Positions 49,561 to 61,102 of a stretch of 64,000 nt of DNA are shown in pieces. Numbering within the stretch: the first letter of the stretch is position 1; every line of letters starts with the position of its first letter. The position numbers and the translations under genes were made by a program. A model generated the notes under the pieces. That model was not told where the DNA came from, searched no databases, and saw nothing but the letters and a program-made list of their open reading frames with translations. Source of the stretch: Sistotremastrum niveocremeum HHB9708. Lineage: Eukaryota; Basidiomycota; Agaricomycetes; Sistotremastrales; Sistotremastraceae. The stretch covers positions 128,900 to 192,899 of the forward strand of contig KV419405.1 in the NCBI GenBank assembly GCA_001630475.1, read 5' to 3'.

Positions 49561-50362
49561 TAAGGCTGAACAACAGATCCAGGTCATCCGCAGATTAACC
49601 CGCGGAAATCGTTATCCGGAGCCGCGATGACCCGGATCCGTTATATCCGTGACCCGCGGCTCCGGATAGCGCCCGGCTCTGGGTTTCGATTTCGCCGAAA
49701 TCGGCCTTACCCGCGGATATCCGAGATCCGAGATAAATAATATATTTATTATTTTCGAATATTTTATTCAATTTAAATACCATTTTCCGACTATTTACTC
49801 GAGTTTTGTTTGTCCTCATTTGCATTCGCGATCAGTTCGCGATCAAACATTGATCGTTCAACACCGCGCGCGCACATTTCAAACTCAGCACTTCGCACTC
49901 GGCCTCTCCTTTCATCACCATCCAGCAACATCTCGCGCATCCACCCCCTTCCTCATCATCATCAGCCTCCATCAGCATCTCAACATTGTCAACTAGACTC
50001 AAGATAACCTCTGGAAGAAGAATTGGATGGATAGAAAGTGAAATAGGGGATGGATGGCTGGTTCAGAGGTTGGATGTAGTGCTGGAGGGCTGAGGCAGGG
50101 TGTCGGAAAATAGTAAATAAATTATATTAAATAATAATTAAAGTTTTCGAATATAAAAATGATTAAAATATATCATTTCCGTGGATCATCCGTGATCCTC
50201 GGATCGATCGGAACGGATACGGCTCAATCCGCGGGTTCGGATCCCACGGATACGGATATCGCGGCTCCGGCTCATGTCCGGATCTGGGTATTGATTCTCG
50301 AGATCACGAAACCTGAGGATCCGGATCACGGATAACCCATGGGTGATCCGTGTTCAGCCTTA
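49561..50362. mobile_element. hAT-like non-autonomous element (GGATCCG-word type), 802 bp
   Basis: A perfect 8-bp duplication CCCTGCGC flanks it (49553-49560 and 50363-50370). The ends are inverted repeats starting TAAGGCTGAACA on both strands. Subterminal regions are packed with gatccg, ggatccg and ccgcgg words. The middle is AT-rich, with a C/T-rich stretch at about 49800-50000. No transposase is encoded. It sits directly after the Plavaka transposase and before the hypothetical gene at 50593. Confidence 0.85.
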
Positions 50363-50592
50363 CCCTGCGCGCATTCCCAGTCCAACAGGCATTCAGTTGA
50401 CATCCAGAGCGACCGAATGTGGATGACATCACTGTCGCCGCGCGGAGGGCCGCCTCTCATTGAGATCGGGATGAGGCCAAACGCGGCGGACGCGTGAGTC
50501 ACGTGCAGCAATGTTCAGAAAATGCTGCAATAAAAGGGGGCCGCGCTGCTCACCTGTGTTCGTCTTTCTCCCCCCCACCTGCTCATCGCCCG

Positions 50593-52390
50593 ATGTCCTC
50601 TCAACAGCTTCCTCCCCGTGCCCAAGGCTCGCCGCCACGCGCTTTTCAACTGGCGCATCCACCCCACCGACGCTCTGACCTTCATCACCTCCTTGACGAC
50701 ACCAATACTCACGCATACTCGTCGTCGCCTCGCCCATACACTCCCTCTGACCCTTCGTCCCCTTCGATGATGCCAACAGGTCTGCCACCAATGACCTCTC
50801 ACACACCGATGTTGAGCCGCCATGAGGACATCCTCACCTACGCAACCACCCCAGAGCCCACTATGTCGCATCGCGCGACTCCTTTCGGGGCCTACAGCCA
50901 AGTCGTCAATCGCCAGCCAGTATCTCAGAGCATCAGAGGCACTGAGCGTGCTCAAGACGAGAACAGACGCGTCTCAGGTGTCCCAACGCGTGGAGCCATG
51001 GAGGAGACGACATGGGCCTACAGCCTCTGCGAGCACATGGGCCTCAATGCCGATGATACTGCAGGCGTCGTCAAGTTTATCGCGGTGAGTGATGTGACCA
51101 GTTTTCAGACAGAGTTAACCCGATGTCGACAGTTATGCGAGCAAGACACCATACAGTCCAGAATTCGAGCGAAGGCAATCCACTTCGCCAAACTACAGAA
51201 AGTCAGTCGAGAGATGGAAGAGGCACGCAAGACCCATCAAGAGATGATCGACATCGTCCGTGAGTTGAAGGTGATGACCAAGCAGAACTGGGAAGTAGAC
51301 AAGGGTCTCGGGGTCAGTTATCACCTCAGCAATCCGCCGTCTCGGTTCACTTGCTCCTTTCGCGTGCTGATCCTCTCATCCAGCAAACTCTCTATCGTCT
51401 GGCGAAACATCTCATCGCAGATCCGAACCGCACTGAATGGAACACGATCCCCAAGCATATTATGGCACGTTCTTCAAATGCATGCCATTTAATTCTCTAC
51501 TGACTACCTCTCGAAATCAAATCGTAGGCGATACTCGACAAAGATGCCAAGGGGTATAACGTCGAAGGCCACATCAATAATCCAGAGCACCGCAGCAAGA
51601 TCGAGGCAGTTGTGGGGAAGAAGGTGAACTCGGCAAAAGACCGTGTTCGCAAGATGGTAAGTGCGCCCGAAGCACGATTGTCAGTGTACTGACCGATTAT
51701 ACAGGTGATCGCTTCCCTCCACGGCCACCTCATCCAAACCCTCGAAGATTTCCTCGAAAGCTGGACCACGGATATTCGAATGGCTGAAGGATGCGTCACC
51801 GACACCGTAGGGCTAGACGCCGAGCAGATGAAGGCTCTCATGACCGCTCGGTGCGCTCACCTGGTACCCCTATCTCTTCACCATCCTGTGGCCTCGCTGA
51901 CTCCTCGCTTCCAGCGCTCTTTTACCCTCAATCTCGCTCCAGCCGATGTCAAAGACTGCGAGGAACCTGGAGAGGAGTCCGACAAAGAAGATGCTCTTGC
52001 AAACACTGCTGGTGGTACGAAACCGAAGAAAGCAAAGAAGGCCGCAGCGAAGAAAACGAAAGGCAAGGGTTCGAAGGCGGATGAAGCTCCAACCAAGTTC
52101 TGGAAGTCCTTCAGCACCGCCGTGAAGGAGCTGCAAGTCAAGTTTGCGGGTGACAATGCCGGATATCGACAGTGAGTCTTCTCTTAAGTTGCCGAGCCAT
52201 CAATCCTCAAAAGTGTCGTCGCAGATACATGACCGATCTCGTCAACCTCGATAAGAAATGCGGCGGCCAGCGTTCAGCAATGATGCAGGTCATTGCATCG
52301 CTCAACACGACGACCCAGCCCGCGGTCGACCCTCGCTCTATCCAGTTCAACAATCCTGCACCAGCAAACAGTGAATTTAGTGGGTTTTGA
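50593..52390 (+). CDS. Hypothetical protein with coiled-coil middle and Lys/Ala-rich segment
   Basis: The start MSSQQLPPRAQGSPPRAFQL follows a short leader. About 135 residues of Pro/Ser-rich sequence are followed by a conserved-looking helical region (TWAYSLCEHMGLNADDTAGV, RAKAIHFAKLQKVSREMEEA). Later exons give LYRLAKHLIADPNRTEWNTI, VIASLHGHLIQTLEDFLESW and a basic KKAKKAAAKKTKGKGSKADE stretch. The end is SEFSGF at 52390. Introns are GT-AG. I do not recognise a domain. Placement between transposable elements and the helical, low-complexity make-up suggest a multicopy Agaricomycete family, perhaps carried or domesticated from an element. No catalytic motif is visible. Confidence 0.6.
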
Positions 52391-52773
52391 GCTTGAGAGG
52401 GCGGATGATGCAGAGATGTCAAAAGGATATCTTGGACTCTATTTTATTTCCTGATTTATCGTGATTATCGTACATGGTGTGAATATAATTGTGATTTACT
52501 GCTATCCTAATCGGTACAAAAGGCGAACGAAAAAGGAAATTTAATATATTCGGATGCGACTAAATCGAGAATGAACACGATGACGTCACGGAATGAGGAG
52601 ATATTGAGCTGGAGGACGGGCACGATGGAGTTCACTCTGCGGCACCCTTGGTCTGAAATGCTCAGAGTCCGATTACGAGAGCACGCGTGGAGGCTTGACG
52701 GAGGCGCCGCTGCTAGAAATCCGCCGGAGGACGCGCGGCGCACAAACCGATGTCAACCTGTGTATATCAGCAT
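52391..52773. other. Spacer without a supported gene
   Basis: It probably includes the 3' UTR of the hypothetical gene. The rest has no family exon that I can recognise. It ends with the 8-bp duplication ATCAGCAT of the next element. Confidence 0.4.
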
Positions 52774-54011
52774 TAGTGTTGGACAGGCTCAGGCTCGAGC
52801 CGCGGCTAAGCCTGAGCCGGGCCGACGGCTTTGTGAGCCGAGCCTGAGCCTGAGCCTTGATTTGGTCCGGCCCACGGCCCAGGCTCAGAGGTCGTTGAGC
52901 CGTGGGCCGTAGGCTCGAGCCGCGGCTTGTACTAAATAATATATATATTAATTTAAAGTGTATATAACTGTTACTTCTCATTTTATGGTGGCCTCGTCGC
53001 CATCGGATGTTTCGTAGGCTGTCTCCGGCTGTCTCCGGATGATTCCGTCGTCTCCTCAGCGCATCACGACTGCGCTCAAAGCCTCAAACGCCTCGTTCTT
53101 TCCTTGTCGTCATCCATCCAAGACCTCCAAGACCTCCCACTCCTCTCTTGCGACTATTCATCCTTCCCAATTGCTACTGCCCTTGAACACCATACTGTCA
53201 ACTCATCCATCCAATTCGACACGTCATCGTCGACCCCCGTCAGACTCGTTCTCAATCCAAGTCAAGACGCGCATTCGCGCTGAAGCAACCTCCCTCAAAG
53301 CGATCGGATACCGATAGATGATGATATGAAGGACTTTGGCAGGCCCAACAATTGAATCGTGCGTTTCACTTTTCTTATGCATTTTACTTTCGCTGATTGA
53401 CTTCATATCTGAACTCTCGCATCACTCCCTATCCCATCCCAAACGCATCGCCACGCTCTCTCTCTCTCATCTCCATCATTCACTTGATCTCCGGTTCGAT
53501 CATGCCTCCTGCTTGCGGCCGTCGTCCGTCGACCCTTTCGCACCAACGACTCTCTCGCGTCCATTTCTAAATCGTCGCTGTTTCCATCATCTCCTCAACA
53601 TTGATCCGTATCCGCTCCCACCAGCTTGTGCCTTACCTTGTGTGTGTGCTGAAATTGGTGTCGCATAGTACATTGATCCCAGTGAGATTCACGGTTTCGA
53701 CGATCCGAGAGCTGATGATATAGATAGAGAAACTCTCCGACTCGACTCTAAAACGGGTTCAAGGTATCTTTCTATCAATACAGTGATGGTAGGTAGACCG
53801 GCGTGGCTTCGAGTAGTGTACTATAGCATTATCTAGTGTCAACAAATTTATAAGACTTTTTTATTTGAAAGCCGCGGCTTGAGCCTGAGCCGGGCCTGAG
53901 CCGGCCTGATTGGACGGCTTAGGCTCAGGCTCAGAGATCCTGAGGCCGTGGGCCGCTAAAGCCGGGCCTAAGCCGGCGGCTTTGAGCCGAGCCTGAGCCT
54001 GTCCATCACTA
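52774..54011. mobile_element. hAT-like non-autonomous element (GAGCCTGAGCC-word type), 1238 bp
   Basis: A perfect 8-bp duplication ATCAGCAT flanks it (52766-52773 and 54012-54019). The inverted ends are TAGTGTTGGACAGGCTCAGG on the left and TAGTGATGGACAGGCTCAGG read from the right, differing at one site over these 20 bases. Subterminal regions are built from gagcctgagcc, gccgcggc and ggccgggcc-like words. The interior is C/T-rich and AT-rich without a transposase. The insertion lies 40 bp past the donor of the family exon A at 54052-54189, inside what would be its first intron. Confidence 0.88.
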
Positions 54012-54051
54012 ATCAGCATCGTGTGCAGCATTTATCAGAGAAAGAACCAAC

Positions 54052-54189
54052 CTCAGCAATTTCCAGAATCGTAATGCCAATGCCAGCGACGGCTTTCAAG
54101 ACGCCACCATGAGGCACCGCTTCTCCAAGACTTTGAACAATCTTGAGACTTCTGAGCAAGTTCGCGTGGACATCCGCAGCCAGAGGCAT
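54052..54189 (-). pseudogene. Isolated exon A of the MLKL-like family with intact donor site
   Basis: On minus from the ATG at 54187-54189 it reads MPLAADVHANLLRSLKIVQS, LGEAVPHGGVLKAVAGIGIT and ILEIAE, then GTTGGT. It is the same exon, with the same phase-0 donor position, as exon A of the full copy. The reading frame is fully open. No exon B follows nearby, because a hAT-like element sits in the intron. The next family exons on this strand are B and C at 44730-45056. Confidence 0.85.
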
Positions 54190-55197
54190 CGATTCGAGAA
54201 AGAGAGGGGGGATGAGAGCATAGAAGATAGGCTCTGAGAATGGGAATGAGCGTTAATAATCAAAAATGGGTGGATGCATGGTAGTCGTATGGTGGAGTTA
54301 ATGAAGTCGCAGCAAATCCGAAAACGTCTCGGATCGGCCGGAAATTTAAATTCTGTAGTAAAAGTATATATAGTTTGTAATGAAAAACACATTTCCGCAA
54401 TTTTCAAAAAATAGGCGCCGGGCAGCGCCAAATTTGCCTCAAACTGCCAACCCTAACCCTATATACGGGGTCCATATTCTACTGGTAGACCTCTGGGAGA
54501 GTACCTTGGCGCAAGGTTAGGTTGTAGCGTGGCTGTCCCGTGAATTCCTAAGCACTTGCGACTTGCAACTGAGTGATCAGACGGCAGACAACTATATTTG
54601 GGCACTCGGATATATCGGGTATTACATAATATATGCCTAATTAGGGATATCCGAAGCTTCCGAGGCCGCGGGCAGCGCCAAATCGGTCCCTAGGAAAAAA
54701 TTTTTGAGCAATCAGAATTTCGCCCCAATAGTTCGTTAGTATTGTATCTTAGCTCTTTGTACGCAAAGTTTCAATGCAAATAAGAGTCGGAGTCCGGAGT
54801 ATTAGTGGGTTCAAGGTTGTGGGAAAAACCTTGTCGCAACTTCATTAATTCCACTATACCTTAGAGACGCCGAGAGTACGCCGAGGCGGTATCTTATGTA
54901 GTAGAAGCCCCCTATTTAGCTCAGTGGTGGCATTTCTGGCAACACGAGATGAAATTGGGTGTTGCATAGGTGTTGGTGGCCATGAGTGCCGTTGTGGATG
55001 GCCATGGCAGTAGACGACATGGTGGTCAGTGAGGAAGAGGCCCGGTCGGAAGACCGGAAAGCCGAACTGCTCAGACCTCGGCTGTGACAGCACGTGATGA
55101 ACCGCGTCACTCGTCTGGTTCCTTGTCTAGTTCGACTCTCAGCGACCTTCCCTCGCCGCCACCACCTGTCTATTCTTCGCCAACGCTCTCCCATTCG
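54190..55197. other. Intergenic region upstream of family exon A and kinase-like gene
   Basis: No gene is supported. It contains AT-rich stretches, a CCCTAACCCTA word at about 54459 and the phrase GGGCAGCGCCAAAT twice (about 54419 and 54670), which suggests an old repeat. Confidence 0.4.
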
Positions 55198-56547
55198 ATG
55201 TCTCGTGAGGTCCTAATATGGTATCGACGCGCGGCCCGTAAGGATCCAAATGCTGTTCCACGCCCCCAAGTCGATGATGCCTGCTATAATCCTCCGAACC
55301 CCGAGAAGGAAACCCTCCTCAATTATATCGATAGACCCCCAAAACTTCGAAAACTTCGACTGCAAAAAGTCACATGCTTGGATCACAGTATGCAGGGCTC
55401 GAGTAGCGATGCGCGGAGCTCTATTGATCATCACCCCCCAAACCCTCAAAGGACTCGCGTGTTCAGAGCGTCAGCGCAATGGGAGACTAGTCCTCACGAC
55501 AGACTTGTGGTTCTCAAAATCGTGCGTAATATTCTAATTTTTCAGTCAGTGCCTTATTGACGACCGAACAACAGCTACCCGCTGCAGATCCAACATCGAC
55601 GGACATCTACGCATATGACCAGTTCGAACATGAAGCAGCCTGCTACGCAAGGTTGAGGAAAGCAGGCTTATGCGACGCTGGATACGTACCTCACTGCTAT
55701 GGCTGGTACCAATTTCCCTCCTCATGGGCGACCCAGCCGTCGTTCGCACCCCTTGCGGCTCACCCTCGCATGGCCGATGTGGTCGAATCCAAGACACCGC
55801 CTCGCGCAATCTTGATTGAGTACCTGCGAGATGCTTCGCCAGTCAGCCCTTGGAATATAACGGTGGACATAGCTCATGAGGCTCTGAGGCGTCTCACAGA
55901 GATACATAGTATCGGCATCCTCCACTCTGATGTCTTTCCGCGTAATCTTCTGATCACCGGACGCGGTCTACCGGTTTGGGTGAGCCTTACGCCACCTGCG
56001 GCTATTTGTTGATTTATGCGGCATTTCAGATCGATTTTGGAGTATCCTCGATTACTCCTGTTGACTATCAAGTGAGAAGGGATACCCAAGCTGATGAATA
56101 CGACACTGTTAGCTCCATATTATTTGAATATTTGGTGAGCTCATTGCGCATATGAGTTACGGTTTACCGATTGGACTCGTCCAGATACCTGATCATACTC
56201 GCGCTATTCGCGGCGAGAAAATCCGATATGAAAATCTATATGCTCCTTGCGCTCGGCGACCCCCCAGAAGAGTATCGCCGACGCCATCAATGTCAGATTC
56301 CAGTACAGATTCCGACACTTCTTCAGTTTCCGCAGAGGAAATAGAAGTCGAAACCCTTTTGTTTGATGAACAAAGCGGCACACACACAATTTCTTCTGAA
56401 ACACGGGCTGAGTTATCTCTTATGGTTCCCAGCGCAATCTTCTTATTCTCTCAGTTTCATCAACCAAGCGCTACATCCCTAATCCCGTTCGGTAGTATCT
56501 CTCTTTTGGTCGTGCTAGCATATTGTGTACGGACTGTCATGTCATGA
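55198..56547 (+). CDS. Protein kinase-like protein, Agaricomycete type, with C-terminal hydrophobic segment
   Basis: The first in-frame ATG after an upstream stop is 55198 (MSREVLIWYRR), but an open stretch extends up to about 55084, so an earlier exon is possible. The N-lobe has VVLKIV (likely beta3 Lys) and YDQFEHEAACYARLRKAG (helix C Glu). The C-lobe has HSDVFPRNLLI in the catalytic-loop position, with Asp and Asn kept, and IDFGVSS with an intact DFG. A tail rich in Ser, Asp and Glu follows, then a hydrophobic stretch FGSISLLVVLAYCVRTVM before the stop at 56545-56547. The lysine, catalytic Asp and DFG suggest an active fold of the atypical fungal kinase type. The substrate is unknown. It is convergent with the next gene (75 bp between stops). 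Confidence 0.65.
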
Positions 56548-56622
56548 ATGGATAGAATGTATACTAGTACAGAAAACTACATGAGGTGAAATCCGTGCTC
56601 GTCAACTACAGAAAAGCAATAT

Positions 56623-57934
56623 TCAAGGCGATAGCACCCAATCAGGGTCGTCCTGATCATCTTCGTCCTCCACTTCTTCCTCCTCGATGTCCTCCGCCTC
56701 CGACGAAAGCTCTTCTGCAGCCTCTTCGTCACCCACTTCGCCATCACTCCAGTCGGTTTCGCTAGCGCTGTCAGTTTCAGGTTCGTCCTGGTCGTCCAGC
56801 CACGGCGTACCGTCTGCTGGATTGGGTTGTGGTCCGCGTCCGGTATTGTCTCTGGATCTGGATCGTGCTCGCGAATTGGCTTTACTGGAGCCCAGAGCTG
56901 AAGTTTGCCGTTTGGACTGCAGAAACCACTTTGTGTCTTCATCCCTCTCTCCCGCAAGCATCACCAGATACCACAACGCGAGTTCCATGGTGAGCTTGGT
57001 CTCCCCTGAGGCAGAACGAGGGACACGCTTTGACAGTTCGAGATGTCCCGGCAAATCCTCTCCAGCCTCATTCACCATCTTGCGAACACAGATGAGTTCC
57101 TTATCTGTGATGATGCATCCGTAGCGGCAATTTCGCTGGTCCATGTAGAAGTTTAATTGCGCAAGAACTTGCATGAAATCGACACGAGATTGCTTTTCCT
57201 GCTTGGAACGCCATCTCGCGCGGAAGTTGTACGACGGTTTCACTTCAATCGAAACGCAGCCCGTATTCTTTGGAGTCTTGGCAACAAGGTCGTCGCTGAA
57301 GTTGTTGCCGATCTTGATGACTGTGCCGGAGACAATGTACATGTACAGATGCTTTTCGTCGAGGAGCTTTTGGACTGCTGCCTGCGGAGGGGAGCTCGGA
57401 TCCATCTCATGATGGGCGTGGTCTAAGCCACGGTTGACGGCCGTGATTAGCCCTTTCGCCAGGCGTAGGGAAATTTCGGTTTCGCCCTGGACAGTGTCGC
57501 CCTTGCGATGGGATGGATAAACCTGTCTAGCGGGGCATCGGGTCTTCAGAACGTCTCCATACTTTCGCTGGATATCCTCGAGATGGAAATCAGTCCATCT
57601 GTGCATGCCCTTGATGTCTCCTGCCCTATACTGGGTGCTCGACGTGAGAGACCCGGGGGGTTGTTCTGCCCTATCAGGATTGATCCTGATGCGAGGACGG
57701 GGTTTCGTGAGGTATTGTAGGAGGGTTCTCTTCTTTGTTGTCTTTCGTGGAGGTGTGCTCAGCTGGCAGGGGAACAAGGTCAGTCAAGATCGTTCAAGGA
57801 ACTCCGAGTCGATCCTATGACCACAGTACCTTGGACGATTTGCTCAGCTTTTCGATCTGGTTCGGGCTCCATTCGACATCCCTTCTTCTCTTTTTTGCTC
57901 GAGGTGGAGTCCTGGGCGGACTTGATTGAGACAT
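56623..57934 (-). CDS. PD-(D/E)XK nuclease-like protein with acidic C-terminus
   Basis: The first exon from 57934 (MSQSSPPRTPPRAKKRRRDV, EWSPNQIEKLSKSSK) joins in phase to LSTPPRKTTKKRTLLQYLTK. The middle has a possible nuclease core: SDDLVAKTPKNTG, then VSIEVKPSYNF (the ExK half), then a helix with RVDFMQVLAQLNFYMDQ and a strand GCIITDKELICVRK. D, ExK and a following Gln-bearing helix are the usual order in PD-(D/E)XK folds. The last 100 residues are strongly acidic and low-complexity, ending DDPDWVLSP. No partner domain is visible. Similar proteins are common in Agaricomycete accessory regions, but their substrates are not known to me. Confidence 0.6.
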
Positions 57935-60900
57935 CGCTAAGACCCCTTAGAAATAAACACGCAGAAGTTGCAGAGCTGCGTGGGCGAACAGAGTTGCGAG
58001 TGCTTTGGTATCTTTGATCATCAGATGAAATCTTGATAAGACCTGCACCAAAACGGCAACCTGCATTCTTGTGGGTCCGTGTCGACGTTATTGGCCCGAT
58101 TCGCCAGTCCGGGAGATTCAATGTTTAGTCGGCCATTTGGCCTTTCATTGGCAACGGAGGTCTCGGATGATTATCAACCAGTTTATGGCATCTCAACGCG
58201 GAATTGGATGCTTTGCGTAAAGCCACCTGCGGAGGTGGTGAACTGACCGATATTGCTGAGTAGAGCAAGCTTCGAATCGTCACAGAAAATTCAGTGCCTT
58301 CACCAAAGTGATCAGATTATGAGTCAGGAGGATTGGTGTTGAAGTCCATATAGCCACCTTTTATCGCAGAATTTTCACGCAGACCCGCGAGCCAAATTGT
58401 GACCAGCAAAACCGGCATTGACTAATAATCAGAAGGGACCTGGCAAGATTCAATATTGAGAGCCCCGAGCAAAGACGTGTGACCTGTTGCCCGCGCATTT
58501 CGAATAACAGAGTCACATAGAGACCAGCAGACGACGGCTCATCAAGACATACGAGTGAGAAGTCGTGCGACTTGAACTGACACGGCGTGCCGGTGACAAA
58601 ATTCCCAAAAGATATTGCTGAGAATTCCTTAAGCTTTGGTCACTTTATCCCAAGGTTTGCTCAATTGAGAAAATTTGGGAATTCTCTGGGAACAGCTGCA
58701 ATTCCCCGAGTATTCCCAAAATTCGGCAGAAAACTCACGATTTTCGCAATAGTGATTTAGTAAGCAATTGTTACCAAAGCACAGCGTATTCTCACCCTAT
58801 CCGGCGGAGATTTTTGCGGCCTGCACGCTGTGTGAAAATGGTGGATTGAGAAAGGATGCTGACTAAGCAGCTGCTTCAAGTCGGTCGAACTCTCGTCGAT
58901 GGACTTGTCTCATTGTTCGAGAACAAAGTGGATGCGAAATTGACTGAACGACGGCTCTAGATCTATAATGTTCAAATGGTGTACAGATCACGAATACATG
59001 GTTTCAGAAGTTTTCATGCCACAGTGCATGAGCTTGTCATGATCAGAAACGAAGTCCGAAACAGTTGCTCAATGAAAATGAGTCGCTCAAATCGAAACTA
59101 GAATGAATCAAGATCCGCGGCTGAACGTACAGCAACTTGGATCTTGAGCAAGGCACCACGTTCCGAGATATCCAGGTATGTATAACGGGAGATCGATGTC
59201 TCGGTCGATTGTAAATTGGCGGAATACCGTTGAAGTAGGGTGCCAAGAAATTGATATCAGTTTGAGTGGCTTAGGATTTGATGGCCTCCATTTCTTTGGC
59301 AACCCAGATGTTCTCCAAAGCGTTGTGTAGAACAAGTTACCAGGGCCAAGTCAGGCGCTTGTTAGCATATTGGAAAGGCGTCTCGAGAACTGAATGTCCG
59401 CGAGGTGGACTTGGTGGATTGCTACAACAAGCAATCGGCCACGCATTGATCATTTGCTGTCAGGCCCAAGTCCGAGTCCGCATTGTTACTCGTGTTATTG
59501 AAGTTCAGTGGTCAATTCAAGATTCGCTGAAGCGGACAAGGTAGCTTCTAAAGATTTCAAGAGGTCTTGAAGGTCGCCTAGCCAGAGTACCGAGAGCGAT
59601 GTGTTGCTTTTCCCTATCCTAAAACATGTATGGACCAAGTCGGATCGGACGCGCTTCCACGATTTTTCTTTCTTCTTCACGCCGACGGGTCGAAAGTGTC
59701 GCCGCGTGGCAAGAACTTGAAGGTACTGGGAGCTCCTACGAACAGGCCATCGCGGATTATTGGCAAGCCCCCCTCTGCGCAGATAGAGTCAGTATCTCAG
59801 GATCAAACAATGAGACGGCCTTCACCATGACCTATTCACCACGCCAACATCGCACTCAAATCCCGGACCCAGGGAAATCGAGAACGTTTGGAGTTGTTTC
59901 CAAGTTAACTAAGGTAGAAAGCCAGTAATCCTCTGGCTTTGTTCAAGAACGTCATTCAAATAAGAACGTCGCGGATCATGACTCACGGTCGTCTCACAAA
60001 TCTTACTCGTGAATCGTGACAAAGTTACATCAGGGGTTTACCAAGGCGCAGTTACATCAGGGGTTTACCAAGGCGCAGCAATGCTCGATATAGCTTGAGA
60101 AGCACTATTTCAATCGCTTCCAGGGTTCTGAATGTTGGTGGATCGTATCTTCATCTGAGGCTGTAGGCAAGTCCGGGGTCCTGGACTTGCGATCTGGGAT
60201 CGCATCCATCGTTGAACCGTTGAGTGGACTCACGACGTCGATTGAGTGATTTACCGAAGATATATACTGGATTTCGACTGCAGGGAGAATCCACATATAG
60301 GTCAAATGAAGAAAGTCCAGGATGAAGACGCACCTAGACAAGCGACCTTCCAACGATGACGTCAGGCCTGGTTATGCAGTGCACTCCTGACTTGGGCTCT
60401 CGGTTCTCGACTCTCAACGATGAAGATCTTCAGTACGACCCGTCCCGGAGCCGGAGCCTTTGAAAAATCTCTCAAGTCTCGAAGAGAGATTCATCATCGC
60501 TCGAAAGTGTGCAGGTCGCTCAGGGCATAAGTTGAACCCACGCCGGCAGCTGACATTTCTATGGTCCAGAGCCCGTTTCAAGGATGGGGGCGGGGTCTGA
60601 TTGCTCGACATGAAGAACTATATGAAGATATGTTGCAGAATTTTGTTCAATTGTGGACGACTCGTCTTTTGAAAGCTGCACGGACGTTGTCAAAGCTTCG
60701 CTCACTAAGCGGCATCTTGGCAGCTGACGAGACAAACGCTACCAAACGGGATCCAAGATCAAAATTGATGGTGTTCGTAGTAAAAAATTATCGCCAGATT
60801 ATTCTACACTCCAGGCACAGTCGATAGCCTGAAACACTCAATGAAGCGCTAAAGGAGGGCATGTCGATGTCATAAAAAGGGAACCACAAAATTGGGACAT

Positions 60901-61102
60901 GCCACCAGGCTGTTTCTTACATCTGATTGTCTGAACCAAGGTCTGAACAGGTAGACTGAAGTCCTGCGAATGCGAGTAGTATATGGAACAAACAGCGAAG
61001 CGTGGCAGTTTGCAGCAAACTCGAATGGCCTCTCAGTGGGAGTGAGATAGGAATACATATAAAATGAAAGAGGATCGGGTACGAAAAATGATTTTTGGTC
61101 CT
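57935..61102. other. Low-coding region
   Basis: No gene is supported in these 3.2 kb. Around 58590-58770 the sequence is AT-rich and repeats gaattcc/gggaattc words, which may be another worn miniature element. A two-unit tandem repeat lies at 60023-60076. Confidence 0.45.
60023..60076. repeat. Tandem duplication, 27-bp unit, two copies
   Basis: The unit beginning AGTTACATCAGGGGTTTACC is repeated exactly at 60023-60049 and 60050-60076. Confidence 0.9.
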
